From Paenibacillus albus (GTDB taxonomy: Bacteria; Bacillota; Bacilli; Paenibacillales; Paenibacillaceae): a DNA stretch of 64,000 nt. The stretch is from contig NZ_CP034437.1 in assembly GCF_003952225.1 (NCBI RefSeq), positions 3,470,001-3,534,000 of the forward strand, in the 5' to 3' direction. The first letter of the stretch is position 1; each line of letters opens with the position of its first letter. Of the stretch, positions 18,727-27,040 are shown piece after piece. The notes under the pieces were generated by a model that made no database searches, was not told the origin of the DNA, and saw only the letters and a program-made list of their open reading frames with translations. The position numbers and the translations under genes are program-made.

Positions 18727-19397
18727 ATGGAGCAGCCTAAAGCGGTTATTTTTGATCTGGACAATACGCTGCTGGATCGGACACATACCTTTTCAAGGTT
18801 CGCACAAGCTTTCGTTAATCAGTATTTCAGTCATGTAGAGGATGTTCAGCCCTTGTACGAACGGATTATTCAGCTCGATGAGGATGGTTTAAGGCTAAGA
18901 GCATGCTGTTCACCGAGCTGCTTGACGAGCTGCCATGGAGTACTGAAACGGGAAAGCCTGCGCCTGACTCGCTAATGGCCTACTATGAGGATCAATACAT
19001 AAGTCATTCCGTGCTCATGCATGAGGCGAATGAGGTCATCGCCCATGTGCGCACGAAATATAAGGTCGGCATGATTACCAACGGTCGGACGTTGATTCAA
19101 CAAGGGAAGATCGATAGGCTCGGGATTCGCGAACTGTTCGACTTTATCATCGTCTCTGAGGAGGCTGGCGTGAAGAAACCGAACCCGCAAATCTTCGAGC
19201 TCGCCGCAAGCAAGCTAGGGCTTCGCACGGCGGAATGTCTGTACATCGGCGATCACCCGGTAAATGATATCGAGGGCGCTTCCAAAGCGGGAATGGCGAC
19301 GATTTGGATGAAAGTGAATCAGCCTTGGCGGGATGAGCTGGAGGCGAAACCGCTTCATACCATTAGTCAGTTGAATGAGCTTCTTCGGCTGATCTAG
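18727..19397 (+). pseudogene. HAD-superfamily hydrolase, split by one missing base
   Basis: The N-terminal part has motif I, VIFDLDNTLLD, with the nucleophile Asp. The frame then fails at GGTTTAAG (T run 18898-18900); one more T gives GFKAKSMLFTELLDELPW and continues to a normal C-terminal half with TNGRTLIQQGKID (motif II), KKPNPQIFELA (motif III Lys) and YIGDHPVNDIEGASKAG (motif IV). The joined protein would be about 223 residues, normal for a Cof/YjjG-like phosphatase. Ribosome site AAGGGGGG. Confidence 0.85.
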
Positions 19398-19445
19398 CGG
19401 GAGGGTTGAGGGCTGGCTCCATTACGAAAGGCGTGGTTAGAAAGT

Positions 19446-19922
19446 ATGGCGATTATAATCAGGCAGCTGCGCAAGGATGAGCCGCTGCCTTATGAGCTGC
19501 TCCTGCTGGCAGATCCTGAGCGGCAAGCCATTGATGCTTACGCCGGGCGAAGCCTATGTATCGTAGCGGAAGAGGCCGAGGGAGAACCAGGTGGGAAGTT
19601 CGTCGGCACGTATATGCTGCTGGCCACTCGTCCGCAGACGGTTGAGATTATGAATATAGCCGTTCGAGAGGACAAGCAAGGCCTTGGGCTTGGAAGGCGC
19701 ATGCTAGAGCATGCGATATTAAACAGTAAAGAACAAGGGTACAGTCTGCTTGAGATTGGAACAGGCAATTCCAGTCTCGGACAGCTCGGGCTGTATCAGA
19801 AATGCGGGTTTCGTATCGTCGGCATCGAGTCGGACTACTTCGTGAAGCATTATTCAGAGCCTATCATCGAGAATGGAATTCCGTGCCGGGATATGATTCG
19901 GCTGCGTATGGAGCTGAACTAG
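19446..19922 (+). CDS. GNAT family N-acetyltransferase
   Basis: A 158-residue GNAT. The acetyl-CoA loop is REDKQGLGLGRRMLEHA and the C-terminal half has IGTGNSSLGQLGLYQKCGFRI. Its end, IIENGIPCRDMIRLRMEL, matches YvbK-like acetyltransferases of Bacillus. Substrate unknown. It is the last of seven GNAT genes (one frameshifted) in the train. Confidence 0.88.
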   Translation: MAIIIRQLRKDEPLPYELLLLADPERQAIDAYAGRSLCIVAEEAEGEPGGKFVGTYMLLATRPQTVEIMNIAVREDKQGLGLGRRMLEHAILNSKEQGYSLLEIGTGNSSLGQLGLYQKCGFRIVGIESDYFVKHYSEPIIENGIPCRDMIRLRMELN

Positions 19923-20022
19923 CGTTCTCTATGGCTGTGGGATTTTATACTATGGATTGATTGATACGATGGCATGAATTATGATAGTAGTCACACTCTT
20001 GAGCTAGAGGAAGGCATTATTT

Positions 20023-21303
20023 ATGTGGAAGTACACAGCAGGTTTAGTACAGGATCTATCACCAGGGGTCAAAAGATTCATCGCAACAGAAAGCCTATTC
20101 GGAATCGGAGCGGGCATATTCAGTCTTATTCTGAACTTGCATCTGCTCGCGCTTGGTTTCTCGGAAGGGGTCATCGGGCAGATTACGTCGCTTGGAGCGC
20201 TCACCGTCGGATTAACCAGCCTTCCAGCCGGCCTAATTGTCAAGCATGTCGGCCGTAAACGGATGCTGATCATCGGTATCATGCTGGCTTGCATCTCGCT
20301 TATCGTGTTCGGCTTCGGCACGAGCAGGGGAGAGATAACCGTCGCTCAGCTCATCTGGTCGCTCGGCGTTACCGCGATTGTGAATTCGGAAATTCAACTG
20401 ATTTTCCAATATTGCCGAACTAAGAAAGAAGAGACGAGTGCTTACTCGCTGCTCTTTGCCATCTTCACGCTATTCACCGGAGTCGGCACGATGCTCGGCG
20501 GGTTTCTGCCAGACTGGATTGGCGGGTCGACGACCGTGTATCAGAATGCTTTCTTCGTAGCGGCAGGCTGTTTCGCGATAATGGCATTACTGCGAGGATT
20601 GCTTCTTCCCTCTTCAAGCGGCATCGGCAAGTTTGCTGGTGCTGGTGTCAAAGTAATCGGAGAGCGACAAGCTGCGGCTGAATCTGGAGAGCATGAGAAA
20701 AGTAAGAAGCGGCATGCCTTCTACTTCCTGCTTATGCTGTCGCTGCTGATCTTTAGCAATGGGTTTACATATGGACTCGTCAGCCCGTTCCTGAATGTCA
20801 TCTTGAAGTTCCGCTTTGATATGAGCGATGGCTCGATCTCGAGCTTACTCGCGCTCTCCGGCGTATTCTTCTTCATCGGTTCGATGATTGTGCCTTACTT
20901 CGTCGATAGGTGGGGTAGCCGGCGGACGTTTATGATCATATTCGTGTGCAACATCGTGCTTGCCTGTCTGATGGCGATTATCATGCCGGCTGCATCATTC
21001 ACGGTGCTGCTGATGATTAGAGGCACAGGCATCACGATGCTGAACAATCTCATCGACAGCGAATCGATGTCCGCTGTATCCGAAGAGGACCGCAATCTGT
21101 TCGCCGGAATGCGCACCGTATCGAGAAGCATCGGCAATACGATTGCGTCGTATTGGGCAGGGTATATACTGGCGGGCGGACATTATTCGCTGCCGTTCCT
21201 GCTTACCGCCGCGGCATTGCTGGCTGGCTTCCTCATCTATATCTGGGTGGTGCAAGGCAAGCTGGATCAGAGGCTGAAGCAGAAGGAACTCGCGTCATCT
21301 TAG
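20023..21303 (+). CDS. Major facilitator superfamily transporter
   Basis: A 426-residue membrane protein with about 12 helices in two halves joined by a polar loop near residues 205-230 (ESGEHEKSKKR). KHVGRKRMLIIGI matches the MFS loop 2-3 motif, and a second copy, DRWGSRRTFMII, occurs in the C-terminal half. Substrate unknown; a drug or metabolite exporter is likely from the neighbours. AGAGGAAGG precedes ATG 20023. A strong terminator follows. Confidence 0.88.
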   Translation: MWKYTAGLVQDLSPGVKRFIATESLFGIGAGIFSLILNLHLLALGFSEGVIGQITSLGALTVGLTSLPAGLIVKHVGRKRMLIIGIMLACISLIVFGFGTSRGEITVAQLIWSLGVTAIVNSEIQLIFQYCRTKKEETSAYSLLFAIFTLFTGVGTMLGGFLPDWIGGSTTVYQNAFFVAAGCFAIMALLRGLLLPSSSGIGKFAGAGVKVIGERQAAAESGEHEKSKKRHAFYFLLMLSLLIFSNGFTYGLVSPFLNVILKFRFDMSDGSISSLLALSGVFFFIGSMIVPYFVDRWGSRRTFMIIFVCNIVLACLMAIIMPAASFTVLLMIRGTGITMLNNLIDSESMSAVSEEDRNLFAGMRTVSRSIGNTIASYWAGYILAGGHYSLPFLLTAAALLAGFLIYIWVVQGKLDQRLKQKELASS

Positions 21304-21312
21304 TCGATTACC

Positions 21313-21362
21313 TTAACACGAAGAAAGCAGTGACCGATGGGGTCACTGCTTTCTTCGTGTAT
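21313..21362. terminator. Bidirectional terminator between convergent genes
   Basis: A stem of about 20 pairs: ACACGAAGAAAGCAGTGACC and its complement, with a loop around GATG. It sits between the MFS gene and the convergent winged-helix gene and can serve both. Confidence 0.85.
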
Positions 21363-21377
21363 ACTCTTGAATTCTCC

Positions 21378-21836
21378 TCAGTTCGCAATCCGCTTCAACT
21401 CTGGAAATTCATCCAGATAACCGGAATGCTTCAGCTCTTGCAAAGCAAGGCTCACGCTGTTCTCGTCTTCGCTGGATTGATCGGATAACGCGAGCAGCTC
21501 ATCCAGACTCGCGTTTGGATGTGCTTTGAAATAGGTGAGCAGCCCTTTGGCTGCCCAAGAGAGGCGGTCGTCGTTAAACTCGCCGACGAGATGCTTGAAC
21601 ATTTTGTGCGAGATGAGCTTGTGGTCGGAGAGTTCCCGAGTCGCTTTAATGACTTGCTTCACGGACATCCGTCCTTTGCTCGCCATTTCGGACAAGCTGA
21701 GTGACATCGAATCCGCAGCGCTTGAGCTGAGGACGATATAAATCATTTGCGAGTAAATATCTAGATGAGGATTCGTGAAAATTTCAGTTGATACAGTAAA
21801 ATTGCGAGCCGCAGCTGCAGCTGATTCGGTAGCCAT
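21378..21836 (-). CDS. Winged-helix domain protein
   Basis: A 152-residue protein that reads as a winged helix-turn-helix. LDIYSQMIYIVLSS is followed by LSLSEMASKGRMSVKQVIKATRELSDHKLI, a helix-turn-helix pattern with a recognition helix. A second helical unit carries AKGLLTYFKAHPNASLDELLAL and a further ALQELKHSGYLDE, so there may be two winged helices in tandem, as in replication-initiator or DnaD-like proteins. Function unknown. GGAGGGAG precedes ATG 21836 on the minus strand. Confidence 0.7.
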   Translation of the reverse strand: MATESAAAAARNFTVSTEIFTNPHLDIYSQMIYIVLSSSAADSMSLSLSEMASKGRMSVKQVIKATRELSDHKLISHKMFKHLVGEFNDDRLSWAAKGLLTYFKAHPNASLDELLALSDQSSEDENSVSLALQELKHSGYLDEFPELKRIAN

Positions 21837-21917
21837 TGGACGATTCTCCCTCCACTTCGGTACTATCCTTATAGAATACGAGATGGCGGCTCCGATTCAG
21901 GGGTTTATGAAGAGTTT

Positions 21918-22472
21918 CTAACCTTTGCCAATCGCCTTCCGCGCCGCATTGTGCGCGAGCCGGTGCAGCGGATTGCCTTTCTTATGCTTGCCGATATACT
22001 TGACTTCGACCTGAATGGTTGGATATTTCTCTTTCAGCTGCTCGCATTCGGCTATGATTGCCGCTCTAGCTTCTTCGTAATAGGCATTCGTAAAGCTTGG
22101 CCTCGACATAAGCTTCATGATCGCATGGCAATCGGAGTATACGACGGCACTCTTAGGCAAGGCGGCTTCCTCGAGCGTCAGCTGTTCCAACAATTCTGCA
22201 AGAAGCTTAACCCCGAACGCGATCGCAAGCATTTCCCCGTAATTAGAGCCTAGTTCATAATCATGTGTCAGCTGCCGGCCACTCACGTACATACTTCGGT
22301 TATATGCTAGGCAGCAGCCAGCGCCATGAACAGCCTCACCGGCTGCGCCGGAATAATCGCCGTAGATCGAGACGACCGTGGAATTGACGAGATGTGCCCG
22401 GACGGATGGGGTTTCGTAGGCTTGTTTGAGATAAGAATTAGACCTCTTATGTTGATCCGTAAGCAGTAGCAA
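21918..22472 (-). CDS. RNase H-like (reverse-transcriptase-like) protein
   Basis: A 184-residue protein of the RNase H fold. The first strand has IYGDYSGAAGE with the catalytic Asp, the second acidic site is the Glu in SNYGEMLAIAFG, and the third is the Asp in VVYSDCHAIM. The fourth site, normally Asp in NxxADxLA, here reads NPLHRLAHNAARKA, with His instead. It may cut RNA-DNA hybrids or only bind them. Start is TTG 22472 with AAGGAGG 7 bases upstream on the minus strand. Confidence 0.75.
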   Translation of the reverse strand: MLLLTDQHKRSNSYLKQAYETPSVRAHLVNSTVVSIYGDYSGAAGEAVHGAGCCLAYNRSMYVSGRQLTHDYELGSNYGEMLAIAFGVKLLAELLEQLTLEEAALPKSAVVYSDCHAIMKLMSRPSFTNAYYEEARAAIIAECEQLKEKYPTIQVEVKYIGKHKKGNPLHRLAHNAARKAIGKG

Positions 22473-22557
22473 CCTTTTTCCTCCTTGATAGTTACATAGA
22501 AGCTAGCATTGACCATTATAGAATGAATCAGACAACAGAAGCGAGCGGAAATAGTCA

Positions 22558-22621
22558 TTGACGAGCTGTAATAAACCTCATACAATAATGTTTAGAAAAA
22601 GTTGCGCAAAAAATTGCGCAA
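22558..22621 (+). promoter_or_regulatory. Promoter with two tandem TTGCGCAA operators, upstream of GH31 gene
   Basis: A sigma-A type promoter: -35 TTGACG at 22558-22563, a 17-base spacer and -10 TACAAT at 22581-22586. Two perfect palindromes TTGCGCAA lie at 22602-22609 and 22614-22621, centres 12 bases apart and just after the expected transcription start. The central CpG suits a LacI-family repressor, and such a gene follows GH31. Confidence 0.75.
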
Positions 22622-22652
22622 ATGCAGAAAAAAGAAAGCTGGTGCAGCTCAC

Positions 22653-24206
22653 ATGAACAAATGGATAGAATTTGATTTGCTCCCAGGGGAGGTATGGTGG
22701 GGCGGTGCCGTACATGACGGTCCGCGCATGCCTTATGGTCAACAAACAGAAGCACCAGTAGGAGCAGATCTCCGAAACTTGCTGGAAAATTCAGGTGCAC
22801 CGTTGCTCGTATCGAATCGCGGAAGATATGTTTGGCTTCATCGTCCTTTTACTTTTCAATTTCAAACAGGCCGCTTAAAGCTGGAGACAGAAGGGGAGTT
22901 CGATCAACTTGATCCCTTAGAGGAAGGGCACGGCGATCTGAAAGGCGCCTATCTTCATGCATCCCGGAACTATTTTCCGGCTCAAGGCCGTATGCCTGAT
23001 CCAATGGCGTTCACTACGCCGCAATACTGTACTTGGATGGAAATGCACTACGAGCCGACCCAAGAGAAAACGATTGCCTATGCCAGGGAGATTATTCGCA
23101 ATGGTTTTCCGCCTGGCGTGCTGATTATCGACGACAACTGGATGAAGGATTATGGGACATGGGAGTTCCACGCGGAGCGGTTCCCGGATCCGAAGCAGAT
23201 GATCGACACGCTGCACGAGATGGGCTTCAAGATTATGTTGTGGGTTTGCCCTTACGTGAGCCCTGACAGCCAAACTGCTCGCGCGCTTGCGAAACAAGGG
23301 CTGCTTGTACAAGATGCGGAAGGGCGAACTGCGCTTCGCCGCTGGTGGAATGGCTGCAGCGCCGTGCTTGATTACACATATTCGCCGGCTTTGGCTTGGT
23401 TCAAGGAGAAGCTGGATCTGCTCGTGCAGCGATACGGTGTAGACGGCTTCAAATTCGATGCAGGCGATCCAACCGGAAACGATCCTGAGGCATGGGTGAC
23501 GAGCTATACATGGAGAAGCTCAAACGTTCCTAATGAGGACTGCGCGGCATATAGCACACTTGGGCAGCATTACCCGTTGAGCGAATATCGAGCGAGCTGG
23601 AAGGCAGGCGGAGCCCCGCTCATGCAGCGGCTTCGCGATAAGCCGCATTCATGGGGGAAAGACGGGCTGAATTCGCTCATCCCGAACGCAATTGCCCAGG
23701 GGCTGATGGGTTATCCGTTCAATTGTCCGGATATGGTTGGCGGCGGCTGGGACGGTGATCTGCAAGCAACGCCATTCGATGCGGAGCTATTCGTTAGATA
23801 TGCCCAGTGCGCGGCTTTGTTCCCCATGATGCAGTTCTCGACCGCTCCATGGAATGTGCTGGACGCGTCCCACTTAGAATATTGTCAAGCAGCGGTTCGG
23901 CTGCGCACGGAGCTCGGACCGGAGATCGCAAAGCTAGCTGAACATGCAGGTACGACGGGGGAACCCGTACTTAGGCCGATGGCCTACGAGTTCCCGAATC
24001 ACAACTGGGAGACGGTAAGCGATCAATTCATGCTCGGTTCTTCCATTATGGTGGCGCCGGTGCTGGAAAAAGGAGCAGAGGAGCGTATCGTTCGCTTCCC
24101 AGAAGGCGCGTGGAGGGGACAAGATGGCACTCTCGTAACAGGTCCTTGCACGATAACGGCAGCTGCACCGCTCTCAACTTTGCCGTGGTACCGATTGGAA
24201 AAATAA
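22653..24206 (+). CDS. Glycoside hydrolase family 31 enzyme (NET37/MYORG-like branch)
   Basis: A 517-residue cytoplasmic glycosidase with a retaining mechanism. The nucleophile is Asp269 in GFKFDAGDP; the acid/base is probably an Asp in the later PDMVGGGWDGD. IIDDNWMKDYGTWEF and AALFPMMQFSTAPW are strong GH31 marks. The KFDAGD and MQFSxxPW motifs resemble the NET37/MYORG group, for which alpha-galactosidase activity is known, rather than classic alpha-glucosidases or xylosidases. No signal peptide, so the substrate is imported first. Start ATG 22653 has only a weak ribosome site. Predicted to be repressed by the LacI protein that follows. Confidence 0.85.
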   Translation: MNKWIEFDLLPGEVWWGGAVHDGPRMPYGQQTEAPVGADLRNLLENSGAPLLVSNRGRYVWLHRPFTFQFQTGRLKLETEGEFDQLDPLEEGHGDLKGAYLHASRNYFPAQGRMPDPMAFTTPQYCTWMEMHYEPTQEKTIAYAREIIRNGFPPGVLIIDDNWMKDYGTWEFHAERFPDPKQMIDTLHEMGFKIMLWVCPYVSPDSQTARALAKQGLLVQDAEGRTALRRWWNGCSAVLDYTYSPALAWFKEKLDLLVQRYGVDGFKFDAGDPTGNDPEAWVTSYTWRSSNVPNEDCAAYSTLGQHYPLSEYRASWKAGGAPLMQRLRDKPHSWGKDGLNSLIPNAIAQGLMGYPFNCPDMVGGGWDGDLQATPFDAELFVRYAQCAALFPMMQFSTAPWNVLDASHLEYCQAAVRLRTELGPEIAKLAEHAGTTGEPVLRPMAYEFPNHNWETVSDQFMLGSSIMVAPVLEKGAEERIVRFPEGAWRGQDGTLVTGPCTITAAAPLSTLPWYRLEK

Positions 24207-24208
24207 AT

Positions 24209-24237
24209 TTGACTCCTTTTTGCGCAAATTTTACACT
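24209..24237 (+). promoter_or_regulatory. Promoter with TTGCGCAA operator, upstream of lacI-type gene
   Basis: -35 TTGACT at 24209-24214, a 17-base spacer and -10 TACACT at 24232-24237. The palindrome TTGCGCAA at 24220-24227 lies inside the spacer, so bound repressor would block polymerase. This suggests autoregulation. Confidence 0.7.
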
Positions 24238-24271
24238 ATAGATAAAGCTTTGCTTGAAAGGAGCCGCATCT

Positions 24272-25288
24272 ATGAAATTGAAAGAGATTGCTGCGAAGGC
24301 GAATGTATCGGTCAGCACGGTTTCGCGCATTATTAACAATCAAGGCAACTTCAGCGAAGATACGAGACGCAAGGTAATGGAGGTCGCCAAGCAGTATTTA
24401 AAGCCAGGTGCGACACCTGAGAAGCTGACAGGAATTAGCTATACTTTTGCCGTATTCGTGCCGGAAGTGCATGATTTTGTAGATAATGATCCTGCTACCT
24501 CAGCGGACTTGAATCACTTGAAAGAAGAGTGTGAAGCAAGCGGTCATCAGTTTATGATGGCGACTCGTTCCCGTGGCAATCACAGCGCAAGCTCAGCCTA
24601 TCGGCTGCTGACGGAGAACAAGATCGACGCTGCGATCGTATTCGATCCATATGTTGATGATAATCTGGTCGATGAGCTGATCGCGAGGCGCATCCCTTAT
24701 CTTGTGACCAACGGCAGAAGCTATGATCGGCGTCAAAATTATATCGATTACGATAATCGAAGAGGCGCATATGAAGTTATCCAGCACTTGTATCGACTTG
24801 GCCATCGCCGTATCGGTCTACTTACCGGACCCGAGGATCATCTGGTCAGCATGAACCGGCTCGATGGCTGTAAGGATGCTTTCCGAGATTTATTGCTGGA
24901 CTGGGATGAACAGAACGTAAGGATGGGCGCATTCGATCCTTCGCACGGTTATCAGGCGGCCAAGGAGCTGTTCGGACAGCCAAGCGGCAATACCGCCTTG
25001 TTCGCTTTCAATGACATGATCGCCTTCGGCGCCATGAAAGCACTCGCGGAATTGAAGCTTAAAATTCCGAAGGACGTCTCGTTAGTCGGCTTCGACGATC
25101 TGAAGATGTCGGAATACATGACGCCGCCGTTAACGACGGTTAAGCGATTTCGTTACGACATCAGCGGACTCATCGTAAAGATGCTCACAGAGCTCGTAAC
25201 GAATCCGACGATCTCAGAAGTGAATATTAGTCTGAAGACAGAACTCATTGAGCGCGACTCCTGTGCGGCAGTGCATGCGAGAGCCTGA
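24272..25288 (+). CDS. LacI family transcriptional regulator
   Basis: A 338-residue repressor. The helix-turn-helix, LKEIAAKANVSVSTVSRIIN, opens the protein, followed by a hinge region and a periplasmic-binding-like effector domain (AAIVFDPYVD, LGHRRIGLLTG, FAFNDMIAFGAMKAL, VSLVGFDDLKMSEYMTPPLTTV). The last block is a standard LacI/GalR signature. AAAGGAG stands 8 bases before ATG 24272. It sits directly behind the GH31 gene and in front of the sensor module; TTGCGCAA sites near both and before the transporter operon suggest it controls all of them, with a sugar as inducer. A terminator follows. Confidence 0.9.
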   Translation: MKLKEIAAKANVSVSTVSRIINNQGNFSEDTRRKVMEVAKQYLKPGATPEKLTGISYTFAVFVPEVHDFVDNDPATSADLNHLKEECEASGHQFMMATRSRGNHSASSAYRLLTENKIDAAIVFDPYVDDNLVDELIARRIPYLVTNGRSYDRRQNYIDYDNRRGAYEVIQHLYRLGHRRIGLLTGPEDHLVSMNRLDGCKDAFRDLLLDWDEQNVRMGAFDPSHGYQAAKELFGQPSGNTALFAFNDMIAFGAMKALAELKLKIPKDVSLVGFDDLKMSEYMTPPLTTVKRFRYDISGLIVKMLTELVTNPTISEVNISLKTELIERDSCAAVHARA

Positions 25289-25336
25289 CAAGAAGAAGCA
25301 AGTCGGCGAATGTGACCGGCTTGCTTCTTTTTAGTA
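25289..25336 (+). terminator. Rho-independent terminator after the lacI-type gene
   Basis: GAAGCAAGTCGG pairs with CCGGCTTGCTTC (one G-U pair), loop around CGAATGTGA, followed by TTTTT. It separates the regulator from the sensor operon. Confidence 0.85.
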
Positions 25337-25491
25337 TCCACACATTAAAATTTGGTCCAATATCTTTAATTCTCGGCATCGCATTCATCTGAGCTGCCAT
25401 GACAAAATGAAAGAGCGCGAGTACGGTTCATTTTTCAGAGATGCCGTGGTATCGTGGTAAGGTCAAGTTACTCTAGTCCGGAGGCTTCCAG

Positions 25492-27039
25492 ATGACCAGT
25501 CGAACGATTTACCTGTTTGCAGTAACTGCACTCCTTGCGCTGATTATTCTATATGGAGCTTGGAAGGGCATAGGTCCTTTCACCTCAGGCACAACTAAAG
25601 ATTCCAAAGAAGCATCTGCCTCGTATGAAGCCGCTGATGGCGGGCCGCTTATTACGCTAAAGATGATAATGCCCGGCGATGAATCGGCTCGCATGCGGGA
25701 ATTCGTAGATAATGAACTAAACACTCGTATGGCAAAAGAATTGAAGCTAAAGCTAGAGATCACTTATATTCCATGGTCCGATTATCAATCGAAGCTGGAG
25801 CTTGCGCTGTCGACCGGACAAGACTACGATTTGTTCTGGTATGGTACGCCGTTTGTCGCCGACTATAAGGCGAAGGGGTACTTGAAGCCGCTGGACGCTC
25901 TGCTGCATCAATTCGGGCATGCTTTGACAGCTAACATTCCGGCTGACAACTTCAAGCTCGATGAAATCGACGGCAAGCTGTGGGCGATTCCTTCCCAAGC
26001 TTTCACTTCGGCAGGCAAGTTTACATCCGTCATGGTACGGCAGGATTTGCTCGAGTCGGTTGGAATGGAGACGATTCGAACGATCGCTGACTTGGAAGCG
26101 TTTTATACGAAGATGCATGCCATTGATCCGAGTTATTACGGGTATTTGGAGACGGACCGGGGGCAGGATGTTCTATGGCGCGAGCTGTCGGAATCGCCTC
26201 TCACTTTCCTTGATGAGAACCAGATGTTCGCCGTCGACGAGCAGACCGGCAAGCTTGTCAGCTATCTTGAATCCGAGCTGTATAAGAAGGTGGCGGAAGT
26301 TCGGCAGCGGTGGGTTCGCATGGGTCTGATCGACAAGAGACTCATTGGCAATTTGGCGGCTAATATCGATCAAGAAGATGCGGGCAAGCTGCTGTTTCGC
26401 GTCGGCGCGGTTTCCCGGGCGATGGAGAACTTGCAGACCGCGCAGAATGCGAATGCGTCGGCTAAGCTTAGGGAGTACTATCTCTCGCCGGAGAAGCCCA
26501 AGTATATCGCGGCGCCTTCCAATGAAGCATATATGATTCCGAAGAATGCTCAGCATCCCGAGCAAGCGATGCAGTTTATGAACTGGATCCTGCAAAGCAA
26601 GGAGCATTATAACTTCATTATCTACGGCGTCGAAGGGAAGGATTACCGGACAGAGAACGGTAAAATCAAGCTGCTGACGAACGATCAGTTGATGTATGAG
26701 TGGATGTGGCGCAACAGCAATTATTTCATGGCGCCGGACAGCGCCCCTAACTCTGTCGTGAGCGATATGCTGCATAACGATGATAATGCGCGAATCTCGC
26801 GATTGTTCGGATTCCATTTCAATCAGGAGCCGGTAAAGAACGAATACGCCAAATTGCTCGCGGTATATAACGAGAAATTCGTTCCCATTAATGTGGGTAT
26901 CGTCAGCTACGCCGATCATTATAAAGCTGCCATTGCTGCTCTGAAGACGGCGGGTTATGACAAGGTTTGGGCTGAGCTTCAGAAGCAGTATGCCGCATTC
27001 AGGGCGAGTCAGTCAGCTGCTGCGGATGAGGAGGAATAA
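25492..27039 (+). CDS. Membrane-anchored sugar solute-binding protein, likely sensor subunit
   Basis: A 515-residue family 1 extracellular solute-binding protein. The N-terminus has a helix at about residues 5-22 but no lipobox Cys, so it is anchored by an uncleaved helix. The binding fold has GQDYDLFWYGTPFVADY, GYLKPLDALL, GKLWAIPSQAF and NEAYMIPKNAQHPEQAMQFMNWI. It is followed directly by a LytS-type kinase and YesN regulator (2-base gap), while the transporter genes lie 3.5 kb on with their own lipoprotein. This order is like XylFII-LytS-YesN of clostridia, where the binding protein senses xylose for the kinase. I infer a sensor role here. CGGAGG precedes ATG 25492. Confidence 0.8.
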   Translation: MTSRTIYLFAVTALLALIILYGAWKGIGPFTSGTTKDSKEASASYEAADGGPLITLKMIMPGDESARMREFVDNELNTRMAKELKLKLEITYIPWSDYQSKLELALSTGQDYDLFWYGTPFVADYKAKGYLKPLDALLHQFGHALTANIPADNFKLDEIDGKLWAIPSQAFTSAGKFTSVMVRQDLLESVGMETIRTIADLEAFYTKMHAIDPSYYGYLETDRGQDVLWRELSESPLTFLDENQMFAVDEQTGKLVSYLESELYKKVAEVRQRWVRMGLIDKRLIGNLAANIDQEDAGKLLFRVGAVSRAMENLQTAQNANASAKLREYYLSPEKPKYIAAPSNEAYMIPKNAQHPEQAMQFMNWILQSKEHYNFIIYGVEGKDYRTENGKIKLLTNDQLMYEWMWRNSNYFMAPDSAPNSVVSDMLHNDDNARISRLFGFHFNQEPVKNEYAKLLAVYNEKFVPINVGIVSYADHYKAAIAALKTAGYDKVWAELQKQYAAFRASQSAAADEEE

Positions 27040-27040
27040 G

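Noticed and set aside
26173-26919. 248-codon minus-strand frame in the solute-binding gene
   Set aside because: Antisense shadow; no homology-like motif and it sits fully inside a recognisable gene.
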